40,172 nucleotides of DNA from Candidatus Baldrarchaeota archaeon (GCA_030587435.1 JAUQZC010000011.1:1-40172), one strand, 5' to 3'. Counted from the stretch's first letter, positions 8,016 through 17,463 are shown. A program made the numbers and translations. Notes: generated from the sequence alone by a model not told the origin.

Positions 8016-8818
8016 TTAATTGCCTCCTCCAACTCTAATCCTCTTAGAATCTCAACTTTGCAGTGAGGAAAAACGCTTGTGAAAACGGCTTCAATTTTCT
8101 TGATGTTCGATTTCACGTTTTCAGCTAGTTGTTCAGCCACTTTGCTTGCTCTAAACACTCCTAAAGCTTTAGACCTTGTAATTAAGAGTATCTTGGCTTT
8201 CCATACCCCTCCAAGCCTCAAAATAAAGTTTCTAAGCTCACTTTTCTCCATTTTCCTCATAGTATTTCTTGCTTCACGGGAAATCTCCGCCATATGTGGT
8301 ATTTTTTCTTCTTCTACTGGTTCGTGTTGATAAAGGTAGATGATGGGGATTTTTTCAGCGTATATTGATCGAATGAATCCTTCAAAGTTTCCTCTGACGC
8401 CAATTGGGACTTGAACAACTTCTAGGCCAGCATAGGCGATGAGATTTAACCCTGATTTAACAAATAAAACATCCTCAACATTTTTGTAAAAATAAAAGCT
8501 CAAATCTTTGAGGGGATTAACTTCTACAAATTCTTCTCCAACACTTCTCTTCGATAAAAATGTTTTAAGTGGTTTTCTAAATTTACTTGAAGATAATGCT
8601 AATATAAGGTAAGTTGGTGCAAGGCTTAGTAAAAAAGATTGATAAAATGGGTAACGTAAAGATAATAGTGTAAGGAAGATTGGGAAGCTGAATATTGTTA
8701 AAGTTGTTTTCAACATGGTTTTTAGAGGTATTTCTGGCTTTGGATTCCAAAATCTTTCGTAGAAAAGCTTTCTGACTTCTATTTCCTCTTCTTCTACTTC
8801 AACTTTTTCGTCACTCAT
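7985..8818 (-). CDS. Two-TM membrane protein, possible VirB4 N-terminal half
   Basis: About 277 aa. An acidic N-terminus is followed by two hydrophobic helices (about residues 37-75, FSFPIFLTLLSL and FYQSFLLSLAPTYLILAL) and a soluble domain. The soluble part (NFEGFIRSIYAEKIPIIYLYQ, then EARNTMRKME and KAKILLITRS) resembles in pattern the alpha/beta N-terminal domain of VirB4/TraC conjugation ATPases. Since the next gene is a HerA/VirB4 ATPase lacking such a domain, the two may be a split VirB4; this is inference. The ATG at 8818 is preceded by AGGTGA and overlaps the upstream stop by 8 nt (ATGAGTGA). Confidence 0.6.
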   Translation of the reverse strand: MSDEKVEVEEEEIEVRKLFYERFWNPKPEIPLKTMLKTTLTIFSFPIFLTLLSLRYPFYQSFLLSLAPTYLILALSSSKFRKPLKTFLSKRSVGEEFVEVNPLKDLSFYFYKNVEDVLFVKSGLNLIAYAGLEVVQVPIGVRGNFEGFIRSIYAEKIPIIYLYQHEPVEEEKIPHMAEISREARNTMRKMEKSELRNFILRLGGVWKAKILLITRSKALGVFRASKVAEQLAENVKSNIKKIEAVFTSVFPHCKVEILRGLELEEAIKCVLTGEEYI

Positions 8819-9170
8819 ATTTTTCACCTGCAAAAATTCTTATAACTAGAGAAATTATGAAGGAGAAGAGGAAAAGCTTCAGTGTTAACTCTAAAATTAA
8901 ATTTTGAAAATTTAGATTCTGAATTATGAAGTAGAACAGCGGTACGAGAATTAAATACCAAAAAGACTCTTTTTCTTCTTTGTTTAAGCGATACCCTTCG
9001 TAGAGAAACCATGTAAAATTGTTTTCTTGTCTTTCTCTTGTTCTCTGCCAATTTTTCTTTGTTAGAAATTTATATAACACATACAATACGAGCAGTGGGG
9101 CTGAGATAGTCAGAATAGGTCGAAAATTGTTGATTGATTTAAGTAGCATCATTATGATTTGATCGAGCAT
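8811..9170 (-). CDS. Small membrane protein, three predicted TM segments
   Basis: A 119-aa protein with hydrophobic segments at about 16-35 (PILTISAPLLVLYVLYKFL), 70-88 (FWYLILVPLFYFIIQ) and 92-112 (LILELTLKLFLFSFIISLVI), separated by a charged loop (KKNWQRTRERQENN). No family recognised. Its start overlaps the upstream gene and its end overlaps the two-TM VirB4-like gene, so it belongs to the same operon. Size and topology recall the small membrane partners of archaeal DNA-import ATPases (CedA1/CedA2 with CedB), but I see no sequence signature proving that. Confidence 0.6.
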   Translation of the reverse strand: MLDQIIMMLLKSINNFRPILTISAPLLVLYVLYKFLTKKNWQRTRERQENNFTWFLYEGYRLNKEEKESFWYLILVPLFYFIIQNLNFQNLILELTLKLFLFSFIISLVIRIFAGEKYE

Positions 9171-9544
9171 TTTAGGACCTCCATTTCGATTTTTCCAGCT
9201 AAATTGGCAATTTTAAGAGGAAAACTAGAAAAAACAATAATTTTTAGTTCTTCACTTTCATTTTCGAAGATTACGATAGAATCGTTAGAATAGAATTTGC
9301 TACCATACTGTGTAAATCCCATATCCAACAAAAGTCGACCTAAGCGCTCTAGTAAACTGTCTTCAAGCTCTTCTATTTTTATTGTCCAGCTATATTTTCT
9401 TCTTTCCTTTCTTTTTCGCTCCTCTTCCAAAACCTCTCTTGGAATTTTTACTTTTAGCCAATTAAGCGATAATACAAGCCATTCAAATGCCAAAATTGCA
9501 ATCAGCACCACTAGGATTTCAAAGAGCTGTGTTGAGTTTAGCAC
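9152..9544 (-). CDS. Small single-TM membrane-anchored protein
   Basis: A 130-aa protein: one N-terminal TM segment (about 9-27, EILVVLIAILAFEWLVLSL), a highly basic linker (EEERKRKERRKYS), then a small alpha/beta domain (GFTQYGSKFYSNDSIVIFENE, ELKIIVFSSFPLKIA). Family unknown. Start is a GTG at 9544 with GGGGTGAG 5 nt upstream; it overlaps the helicase stop by 26 nt and the next gene start by 19 nt. Confidence 0.6.
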   Translation of the reverse strand: MLNSTQLFEILVVLIAILAFEWLVLSLNWLKVKIPREVLEEERKRKERRKYSWTIKIEELEDSLLERLGRLLLDMGFTQYGSKFYSNDSIVIFENESEELKIIVFSSFPLKIANLAGKIEMEVLKCSIKS

Positions 9545-11693
9545 TTATACTCACCCCTAACTTTCTAGTTAGATCTTTAGCCTTCTCAGAAACGTCCTTG
9601 TACCCTTCTAATTTAGCTATAGTTGCGATTGCATGAAGAATCCAGCCTGAAAGGTCTAGGAGAGATTCAAAATCTCCAGGTGAAATGTTAAATCTTTCAG
9701 GAACCTCTTCCAGACGTATCCTATTTTCATAAACTTCTAAAATTGCAACCTGAAACTGTGGAGGAACAGATCTGCCTTCTAAGGCGAGAACTTTACCGAA
9801 CATTTCACAGAAATCTTTCATATCATTTATTCCAATCTTCAGGCTTTCTCTAATAATTATGGCTGTTTTCGGCCTTAAATAGAGTTTTACAACCATGTTT
9901 CCGAAATTTGTTGTTTCGTAAACATTTTTCTCCGCGGTTCTAATTTTTCTGACTAGTCTATTAGATAAAAGAAAGTCTAGGACATATTTTCTTTCTAAAC
10001 TTTGTGAAATAACTCCTTTAAAGTCCGGCAGGTAATTGTCGACGTAAAGAGCGAGTTTTGTGAGATGTCTACATAAGGAAGTTCTTAGAGATGAGAAAAT
10101 TATGCAATTGCAGTGAGGCCCGTTAGGGGAGAAGGAACACATGTTGCTTCTAACTTTTGCTTCTAACCTGTCTGCATCGGACTTCAAAATCTTGACTTCG
10201 CTGTCCTGGATTTTTAAAGCTGCCTCAAACTCTGCTGTTTTCGAGTTTGCTTTAACAATTTCATATATGCTTTCTCCAGGTATTAACAGGAGTTCTCTAA
10301 TACTTTCCCTGCAGTTTTCTCCACGTTGAAAACACCAGAAGGATCCTCTAAAGAATTCAACTATTTCTTCTTCTGATACACCTGGATTCTCATATATGAA
10401 AACTAGTAAAGCTTCATCAAGCCCACTTTCTGCAAGTTTACTTGTAACTGGTTCAAATTTAGGTATGTATTTTCCGTTTTCTATGTTGAAAATTTTGTTT
10501 TGAAACAGTTTTTTCTCGTTCTTGTTGTGAACCAGTATAATGCTGTAACCTCTTTCACCGTAGGTTGGTCTTCCCGCTCTGCCAAGAATTTGAAAAACTC
10601 TGTTTATGTTTATTTCGTTGATTTCAATGTCTTCGTAGTCTGTTTTAGCTACCAAGAGATCCCTAAGAATGACCAGATGTGCTGGAAAGTTTATTCCCGT
10701 TGACAATGTGGTTGTGCAAACTAAAACTTTGATTAAACCCTTTTTGAAGGCTTCTTCAACAAAACTACGTGTTAATGTACTTAACCCTGCGTGATGAAAC
10801 CCTGTGCCGTTCAAAGCAAGTTTTGCAACCTTGTTTGTTAACATTGTCTTCTCATATTTTAAACTGTTAGAAATCATGTGGTTCAGTTCGCTAATCTCGT
10901 TGACGCTGATAAAGGGTCTTGTAATATTGGAAAGTTTTTCTGCTAAGCTTTCAGCATCTCTTCTTCGGGAAACAAAAACCAATGCTTGGCAATTTTTCTT
11001 CAGAAATGTTGCTACAAGTTTTTTAATAGCTTCATTTTTATCCTCTGCAGTTAAAATGAAAGTATTTAAAGGCACCGGTCTATTTTTTGACACTATGAGT
11101 TTACATTTTAACCATTGAGCTAATTGTTCAGGGTTTCCGATAGTTCCGCTTAAAGCAAGCAACTGCAAATTTTCAAAGTTTCTTAAACGCATAATTATGT
11201 TTTCTAGTCTTGGACCCCTCTGTTCCTCTCCCAAATTCTGTATTTCATCTATAACAACTATTCTAATGTCTTTTAGGAAAAGTGGGTTTAACCTGAAAAG
11301 GGAATCGAATCTTTCATAGGTTAAAACCATTATATCTACTTTTTCAAGGTCTTCAGCATAAGCGTAAAAGTCTCCAGTCGATATACCAATTTTTATTCCT
11401 AAATTTTTATATCTTCTTTTAAAATCTCCATATTTTTCATAAGCAATAGCTTTTAGAGGAACCAAGAAAACTGCTTTACCCCTGTTTTTTAGAACTGTAT
11501 TAACGCAGGCAAGTTCACCGATCAGTGTTTTTCCTGAAGCTGAAGGAGAAGCAAGTAGAAGACTCTCTCCTCTAAAAACACCTGCTTTAATTGCAAGCCT
11601 TTGAATATCTGAAAACTGTCTTATTCCTTCTTTCTCCAAGATTTCTAACAGTTTTTCATCTAAACCTAATTCTTCAACCATTTCTAACTGCAA
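9519..11693 (-). CDS. Ski2/Hel308-like superfamily 2 helicase with SWIM zinc finger
   Basis: A 724-aa SF2 helicase. Motif I is ASPSASGKT (48-56), motif II is DEIQ (149-152), motif III SGTIGN (182-187, usually SATxGN), motif VI QILGRAGRP (368-376). This order is that of the Ski2-like group (Hel308), but Hel308 has DEIH/DEVH. Between about 519 and 543 there is a cysteine cluster, with CxC-x10-CxH (C528, C530, C541, H543), the SWIM zinc-finger pattern, which Hel308 lacks. The C-terminus (about 600-724) has helices like the Hel308 ratchet/HhH region. Start is TTG 11693, 9 nt after GGAGG, overlapping the upstream stop. Likely unwinds or remodels DNA for the system encoded here rather than general repair; context inference. 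Confidence 0.85.
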   Translation of the reverse strand: MQLEMVEELGLDEKLLEILEKEGIRQFSDIQRLAIKAGVFRGESLLLASPSASGKTLIGELACVNTVLKNRGKAVFLVPLKAIAYEKYGDFKRRYKNLGIKIGISTGDFYAYAEDLEKVDIMVLTYERFDSLFRLNPLFLKDIRIVVIDEIQNLGEEQRGPRLENIIMRLRNFENLQLLALSGTIGNPEQLAQWLKCKLIVSKNRPVPLNTFILTAEDKNEAIKKLVATFLKKNCQALVFVSRRRDAESLAEKLSNITRPFISVNEISELNHMISNSLKYEKTMLTNKVAKLALNGTGFHHAGLSTLTRSFVEEAFKKGLIKVLVCTTTLSTGINFPAHLVILRDLLVAKTDYEDIEINEININRVFQILGRAGRPTYGERGYSIILVHNKNEKKLFQNKIFNIENGKYIPKFEPVTSKLAESGLDEALLVFIYENPGVSEEEIVEFFRGSFWCFQRGENCRESIRELLLIPGESIYEIVKANSKTAEFEAALKIQDSEVKILKSDADRLEAKVRSNMCSFSPNGPHCNCIIFSSLRTSLCRHLTKLALYVDNYLPDFKGVISQSLERKYVLDFLLSNRLVRKIRTAEKNVYETTNFGNMVVKLYLRPKTAIIIRESLKIGINDMKDFCEMFGKVLALEGRSVPPQFQVAILEVYENRIRLEEVPERFNISPGDFESLLDLSGWILHAIATIAKLEGYKDVSEKAKDLTRKLGVSISAKLNTAL

Positions 11694-12831
11694 CTCTCAA
11701 CTCCTCCTCATTAATCCATGGAAAAAGCCTTAAAATGTCGATTAAACTATATTCCAACGAGTTTTCTGACGGTCTACGTAAAATTACATCTCTAATGCTT
11801 ACTTCAACTGCTTTTAACCCTAGAAACGATGCAATTAATTGTGTACTTTCTTTTAAAGTAACCAAATAAATCGTAACGTTCCATTTATCGTCTAGCATAG
11901 CAAGAATTTCCTTGTTTCCAATTAAGGGGAGCATTTGCAGGAGAATAAAAGATAAGTTTTTCCTGTTGCTCTCTGCAGGAGATAGTATTATTGATAGATG
12001 AAAGTTTTGGGCAAAATTGCTAAAATTAGCTTTAAGAAAAGGAAAACCTTGCAAACTGACTGCGATATGGTTTTTATCCAGATTTTTGTTCGGCTTTTTA
12101 ATTGTCCAGTTAAGTATAGGCGAAAATACTGTTTCTTCGATGCTAATTTCATCCAGTAAAACTTGGTTTTCAATGTTGAGAAGATTCAAGTAGTTTGAAA
12201 GATTTTCTGCCTGTATTTTAACTTTCTTAACAATTTCTTCGAAACTTTTGCCCATACACCAGGTTAAGATGAAAAGTTTTGTTTTGCTTTTATGTTTGTG
12301 AAATTCTATGCTAACGTTTATTTTTGATGTTTTAAGAACATTTAGAAGATGTGTTGCACTGTTTTTATTGAATATTTCCAAGTTAAGTATTTCAATTGCG
12401 CAAATAGCTTTAAGCAAATTTTTATCGTCTTTGAAGACCGCAGTTCCATTATAAATTGCAGCGACCTCCGGAACACTGTCTAAAATCTTTTTCGATCTTT
12501 TCTTACTTTTTGTGATTAGAAAAGATGCGGCTAAGAACGCTAAGATAAAAGGTGTTATTTTAAGATCTGAGAGGAGGATAATGAAGGATATGTGAATAAT
12601 TGAGGTGTAAAATGTTGCATGCACAAGACTTTCTTTCTGTGTTAAGAACTTTAAGAGAAACATTAGAGACGCGTAGAAAATTGAGAGAGGAATTAAATAA
12701 TCGTAGATTCCTCTTAATGTTAAATTTGTAACTTTAAGGAATGCTGCAATGCCATCTAATGTGGAAAGGATCAAAGCTATGAAGATAGCTCCGAATACTA
12801 GGGTTTTTATTAGCGAGTTTAATAAACCCAT
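11674..12831 (-). CDS. Four-TM membrane protein with large soluble domain
   Basis: A 385-aa protein of unknown family. Four hydrophobic segments occupy the first about 110 residues (for example VFGAIFIALILSTLDGIAAF, YLIPLSIFYASLMFLLKFL, SIIHISFIILLSDL, FILAFLAASFLIT), followed by a KSKKRSKK basic turn and a soluble alpha/beta region of about 270 residues. The positive turn after TM4 places the soluble domain in the cytoplasm by the positive-inside rule. The start ATG has GGAGG 7 nt upstream and overlaps the RadB-like gene. Placed between a RadB-like ATPase and a helicase, it could be a membrane platform for DNA handling. Confidence 0.65.
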   Translation of the reverse strand: MGLLNSLIKTLVFGAIFIALILSTLDGIAAFLKVTNLTLRGIYDYLIPLSIFYASLMFLLKFLTQKESLVHATFYTSIIHISFIILLSDLKITPFILAFLAASFLITKSKKRSKKILDSVPEVAAIYNGTAVFKDDKNLLKAICAIEILNLEIFNKNSATHLLNVLKTSKINVSIEFHKHKSKTKLFILTWCMGKSFEEIVKKVKIQAENLSNYLNLLNIENQVLLDEISIEETVFSPILNWTIKKPNKNLDKNHIAVSLQGFPFLKANFSNFAQNFHLSIILSPAESNRKNLSFILLQMLPLIGNKEILAMLDDKWNVTIYLVTLKESTQLIASFLGLKAVEVSIRDVILRRPSENSLEYSLIDILRLFPWINEEELRVAVRNG

Positions 12832-13487
12832 GGGGTTGCCTCCATTTCGAAGAAGACTTTTGCATTGAGTTTTATGTCAAAATATTTTTCTAGGGTTGCA
12901 ACTCTAATCCTAGAGTCTAAACTTAGTCTTTCAAGTCTTAAAACAACTTTAACATAGGGTTCTAAGGCACTCCAGGCAACAGGTTTAATATTTCCGTTGA
13001 AGCCCTCCACCTGGCTAGTTAATACAATTGCAGCTTCACATAACGACCCTAAACTTATTAAGACCGGTATCTGTTTCTCTGCGAACTCAAAAAAGTAGAA
13101 ATAGGCATTTTCTTCTCTACTCAGTCTATATAGAGTTGAGACAGTATCTAAAACAATAAGTTTTATGTCTTCTTCAACATATTCAGGCAAATATAGAAGA
13201 ATGTGACTTAAACTTAGAAAATCTCTCGGTCTAACAACAATAATCTTATCGAAAATCTTACTGCACCTTGATGGATAGAGTTGCTCAATAAGTTTGGGAT
13301 CAAATTTTTTATCGGTGTCTATGTAAAGTGTACGATAACCTAAAAGAGCAAGTTTACAGGCAGCATTAACCGATATAAACGTTTTACCCGACTCGGAGGG
13401 CCCATAAAGAAGAGTGGAGGAACCTACAGGGAACCCGCCCATCAAAATACTATCTAAGGGGTCTATACCTGTTCGAACGAACTTCAA
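12819..13487 (-). CDS. RadB/RadA-like P-loop ATPase
   Basis: A 222-aa RecA-fold protein. The N-terminus VRTGIDPLDSILMGGFPVGS is the typical RadA/RadB/KaiC entry, Walker A is GPSESGKT (29-36), and Walker B is KLIVLDTVS. No N-terminal HhH domain is present, so it is RadB-sized, not RadA. The C-terminal part (KVVLRLERLSLDSRIRVATLEK) also matches RadB layout. The start is a TTG at 13487 following GGAGGTG by 8 nt, within the 3' end of the 1337-aa gene. RadB paralogs modulate recombination; here the operon context points to work with the helicase and HerA-like protein. Confidence 0.8.
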   Translation of the reverse strand: MKFVRTGIDPLDSILMGGFPVGSSTLLYGPSESGKTFISVNAACKLALLGYRTLYIDTDKKFDPKLIEQLYPSRCSKIFDKIIVVRPRDFLSLSHILLYLPEYVEEDIKLIVLDTVSTLYRLSREENAYFYFFEFAEKQIPVLISLGSLCEAAIVLTSQVEGFNGNIKPVAWSALEPYVKVVLRLERLSLDSRIRVATLEKYFDIKLNAKVFFEMEATPWVY

Positions 13488-16400
13488 AACTTCCACCTCC
13501 TGCAATTTGAAATTTTTTCTTGTAGCGGACTGCTGTAAAAGAAGATGCAACAGCTAGAATTCCGAATAGAACAGTGAAGGGAATATTTTCTGGAGAAGGA
13601 ATATTTTCCAAGGAAAGCCGATTTACATTCTCATTGCTGGATGAAGCTGATTGAGGTTCTTTGTTGATTGAGAAGATTGCTGTTGAGGCTTCGTAGATTG
13701 AAGATCCTTCAAAGGTAACTTTTATTTGGTATGTTCCTGTTTCTTTAGTTTCAAGTTGATATGTTGCGTTTCCTTTGCTACCTGTTGTTAAATATATGGT
13801 TTTTGTGGTATTGTTTGGGAAACGTATTTCTAGAACTATGATTTCTCCAATTATTGGGTTTCTATCTTCATCTACAAGTTTAATTAAGATTGTTGTGATG
13901 TTTTCATTGATGATTTGTGTTTCGATTGCTGTTTTAAGTTTAGAAACTGTTAAGGCTAGTCTGTAATTTGTGGGCATAAAGTAGTCATTGCCTTGATAAT
14001 TTATTTCAAGAATATGTTTTCCGGAGGATGTTGGTGTCCAAGAAAATGTTGTAAAGCCATTTAGTGTTGTTAAATTCTCTTCAATTAAAATTAGACCGTT
14101 TTCATCACGTATTTTAATAGTTAAGGTGTCATTTATTTTTGTGCCTTTAATTGTTTGAAGAGTTATGTTGAAGTCAATTTCTTTGAAAACCTTCACATTT
14201 AAAGGACCGCATTCAACTATGACTTCGGTTTGTGCCTTGGTAACTTCGATTACTTTGCTAATGTTATATGAGTTCGTATAAGGGTGATAAACCTTTATGT
14301 TTACGGTGTAGTTTCCGGGAGTTAGTTTCGAAGTATCGAGAACAGTAGTGTAGTTTCCGTTGCCGATATAGGTCACGTTTAGGGCTGAGTTTAATTCTAA
14401 GACTGTAATATTTATTGTGCATTGTTCAAGTGGTACATTGCCGACTTCAACGTGAATTGTAATATTGATTTTTTCTCCTACAAAAACCTTTGAGGCAGAG
14501 AAATAGTCGTCGACTTTTAGAAAACCGTAGACAGTTATTTTCTTAATTGTAGAGCAGCTAAGGTATCCCTTTTTGAAGGCTTTAATTTCAATTTCCTGTG
14601 GGCCAAGTAAGCTTCCATTTACAGGTATTGTAACTTTAATTTGGTAACTTCCATTCTCATATGTACCGTTAAAAATGTAATTTAGTATTTTAGCTTGAAA
14701 TGTTGCGTTTTCCAGTTTTCTACCAAAATTGTCTGTTAAAAAAGCTGAAATAGTAAGGTCTTCGCCTAAATACAAGTTTGTCTTGCTTAAAGTTAATGTT
14801 TTAAACTGAATTTCTAAGCTTTCCTCTAATAGAGGTAGAAGACCTAAATCTTTTAAAACGCTAAGCATCATCCAAGTATATTGCAACCTATTTGTCACAG
14901 AATTTGAGTTTAAACGATTTACAAAAGTGAAGTTACCTCTAAGAGTTTTATATGCAAGTTCTAAAACCGCAGACTTATTTACCTGTTCGAAAACATGAAG
15001 TTCAGTGTTATTGTCAAAAAGAATTTTTAAAGCTTTAATTGCATAGTAAGTTCCAATTACATCTTCGTAATTAAGATTGGAGATTAAGTAGTGGGCAAGC
15101 GAGGAAATATTTAATGCGGAGAGGCTTTTTAAAGCTGAGAGAGCAGCGACAGCATAACATTCAGATGCGCTCCAAGCATCTATAGGCCAAGGTAAACGAC
15201 CTAAAGATTCAGGAATAATTGACCCGTTTTCAACTTGTCTATTAACAATATAGCTTGTGACTGCTCGCTTATCTACAATCAACGATGTGGCTTCAAGTTT
15301 ATCTAATGTTAATACCGCAAACACTGTTGTGTAAAAGTTTGGAGGCCAAACATTCTCAGGAATTATTGACAAAATTTTGAACAAACCGTAATAGGGGCTT
15401 TGCGGATTTGTTATTTCGCTAATTAAAATTTCGTTAACAAGCTCGTCATATGCTTTTACTTGTGTATTTAATTCTTGACATATTGCTGTTGCAAAGAATT
15501 CCATTCCTCTTCCATAGCTCCATAGTCCATATGTGGAGTGTATTTCGAGAGGCAGGGCTATGGTGAAACCTTCATATATAGTTATGGGTATTTCCCAGTA
15601 AGTGTTTAATGTGACGCTGAATGTGGCGTTTAGAAATTCGATAAGCGAGGTTTTGTTAATTTTATTTATCATGTTAAGAATTGAAAGGATTTTTATAGCG
15701 TTGTAGGTTTGCCAAAGTGATCCTTCCAAAAAGCTATTTGGATAAAAGCCTCCATCAGGACTCCAGCAACTCAACAAATATTTCTCCAAGGCTGTAATAT
15801 TAATGCTAGATGTTTTTCTAAGGGTTTTTAACGCCATAACTGCAACGTAGGTTTCAGATATTTGTGGAAACTCGTCTCCAATTCCTCCTGAAAATCCTCC
15901 CACAGAAAGTTGTCTGTCTAAAAGCCATTCACCTGTTAAATCGTCAATTAAATCTTTTCTGCTCAGAATTTCCAAGGAGAGAACTGCGCATCCTGTGCCA
16001 AGAGTTAGTTGATTTTCATCAAGGGATATAAGATCGTTGTAAAAAGAGCCGTCACTTCTCTTGCATTTTAAAATCCACTCTGTAACGGCTGTTAGGTTCA
16101 CTGAGCTTAAAGATGATAATATTTGGAGTGATTTTAAAGCATAGTAGGTGTAAATCATTTTTGAACGGGTTGAACTAGGTGTTTTCATGAATCCACCGTA
16201 ATTTTTCGGGTCACTTACGTCTAGATTTTGACACTGGGACAAATATTCTATTGCAGCTGTCACATTTACCATGTTCAAAGCATTTAAGACTTTTAGAGCT
16301 TCAAGAACAGCCCAAGTATTAATAATATTGGTTTCCGTGCCTCCAGGGTTGTCAGCAAAGCCACCGCTTACATCTTGGCAAGTAGCCAGGAAATTTGCAA

Positions 16401-17463
16401 CTTTTGTAACATTAATTAGTTCTAGGCTATTTGTCTGGTTTAATATGATTATTGCGAAGCTTGTTGTGCAAGATTTGGATGTGTCAGATGGGATTTTCAT
16501 GTTATCCCGTGTGTTTGTAAAACTTCCTTCGAAGGGATCATAGTTGGATATGAGATGATTTACTATGCTTGTAGTGTTTACTAGGTTTTCTTTATCGATG
16601 AGTTGGAGAATGGTGTAACCGTAGTAGGTTGACTCTATATCTGGGAGAAAAGGATAGTTGACGCCGCCTTCTCCGTGCCATTCGTGTATTTGTAGATTTG
16701 TAATGTAATCTCCTAAGATTGAAAAGTTGGTTACACTTGTCAAATATTGGATAACGTTTGCTATGAATTGACGACCCTTAATGGTAAATTTGCTTGGATC
16801 GTTTACCGCTATCCAGAAGGCTTTGTAGTTTTGGAGACCTGTGTAAAAGGCTGAAACAACCATGTTGTTACTTAAACCTAGAATTGTAAATTCTCTGCAC
16901 CAAAGATCAGAGTAATTATATGCTATTGTATTCCAACCTTCTAAGGAAAGAACTACACGGTTATTTGAAGAAACAGGGTAAGGTTTGTGAAATATTTGGT
17001 GATTTAAAGCTAGTGTGTGGATTTCCATACTCCCGTTCCAAACAATACCTTGACCTTGAATATTTTCCAGAGTATTTATGAAAGAGGAAGCTTTACCACA
17101 TAAAATCAAGGGAACCCTTATTTCAGAAATAATGAGTGCATCATTAATGTTTATTGAATACAGACTGTCATCAAACAGTATGATATCGTAGTTTTCCCAT
17201 GTTTCCGAGTTCTCAAGGAACTCCTGAAAGATAGTCGTATGAGTTTCAAAATTTAATTCTGTCAGAACATTTACCCAGTTAGATGCCCAGTTAACAGGCG
17301 CAGAAGAATTGTACACGATTAAAACTTTAATTTGGTTTTCCACATAGTTTGATGATGTAGATACTGCCATTGTATTACAATTTGAGTTAAGAAGAAAAGC
17401 AAGTAAAATAAGGTTTATAAGCAGTAATTTAATTATATTGCTTAACAATCTACCGTTTTTCAT
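13450..17463 (-). CDS. Giant exported, membrane-anchored protein with alpha/alpha-toroid repeats and Ig-like domains
   Basis: A 1337-aa protein. Residues 8-27 are a signal peptide/TM. About 45-250 is a Rossmann-like domain (IKVLIVYNSS..., ENYDIILFDDS, VPLILCGKAS) reminiscent of GATase/ThuA-like surface domains. About 260-870 holds many repeats of the prenyltransferase / squalene-cyclase type (GGFADNPGG, YGGFMKTPSS, GSFYNDL, GGFSGGIGDE, GGFYPNSFL), each followed by a Y/T-x-A-L-x-x-L helix. About 870-1270 is a series of beta-rich Ig-like domains with many N-x-S/T sites. A C-terminal TM (about 1288-1308) ends in RYKKKF. It is thus anchored outside the cell. The repeats lack an evident catalytic DxDD, so a binding or scaffold role is likelier than terpene chemistry. 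It starts one base into the upstream stop. Confidence 0.8.
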   Translation of the reverse strand: MKNGRLLSNIIKLLLINLILLAFLLNSNCNTMAVSTSSNYVENQIKVLIVYNSSAPVNWASNWVNVLTELNFETHTTIFQEFLENSETWENYDIILFDDSLYSININDALIISEIRVPLILCGKASSFINTLENIQGQGIVWNGSMEIHTLALNHQIFHKPYPVSSNNRVVLSLEGWNTIAYNYSDLWCREFTILGLSNNMVVSAFYTGLQNYKAFWIAVNDPSKFTIKGRQFIANVIQYLTSVTNFSILGDYITNLQIHEWHGEGGVNYPFLPDIESTYYGYTILQLIDKENLVNTTSIVNHLISNYDPFEGSFTNTRDNMKIPSDTSKSCTTSFAIIILNQTNSLELINVTKVANFLATCQDVSGGFADNPGGTETNIINTWAVLEALKVLNALNMVNVTAAIEYLSQCQNLDVSDPKNYGGFMKTPSSTRSKMIYTYYALKSLQILSSLSSVNLTAVTEWILKCKRSDGSFYNDLISLDENQLTLGTGCAVLSLEILSRKDLIDDLTGEWLLDRQLSVGGFSGGIGDEFPQISETYVAVMALKTLRKTSSINITALEKYLLSCWSPDGGFYPNSFLEGSLWQTYNAIKILSILNMINKINKTSLIEFLNATFSVTLNTYWEIPITIYEGFTIALPLEIHSTYGLWSYGRGMEFFATAICQELNTQVKAYDELVNEILISEITNPQSPYYGLFKILSIIPENVWPPNFYTTVFAVLTLDKLEATSLIVDKRAVTSYIVNRQVENGSIIPESLGRLPWPIDAWSASECYAVAALSALKSLSALNISSLAHYLISNLNYEDVIGTYYAIKALKILFDNNTELHVFEQVNKSAVLELAYKTLRGNFTFVNRLNSNSVTNRLQYTWMMLSVLKDLGLLPLLEESLEIQFKTLTLSKTNLYLGEDLTISAFLTDNFGRKLENATFQAKILNYIFNGTYENGSYQIKVTIPVNGSLLGPQEIEIKAFKKGYLSCSTIKKITVYGFLKVDDYFSASKVFVGEKINITIHVEVGNVPLEQCTINITVLELNSALNVTYIGNGNYTTVLDTSKLTPGNYTVNIKVYHPYTNSYNISKVIEVTKAQTEVIVECGPLNVKVFKEIDFNITLQTIKGTKINDTLTIKIRDENGLILIEENLTTLNGFTTFSWTPTSSGKHILEINYQGNDYFMPTNYRLALTVSKLKTAIETQIINENITTILIKLVDEDRNPIIGEIIVLEIRFPNNTTKTIYLTTGSKGNATYQLETKETGTYQIKVTFEGSSIYEASTAIFSINKEPQSASSSNENVNRLSLENIPSPENIPFTVLFGILAVASSFTAVRYKKKFQIAGGGSFEVRSNRYRPLR

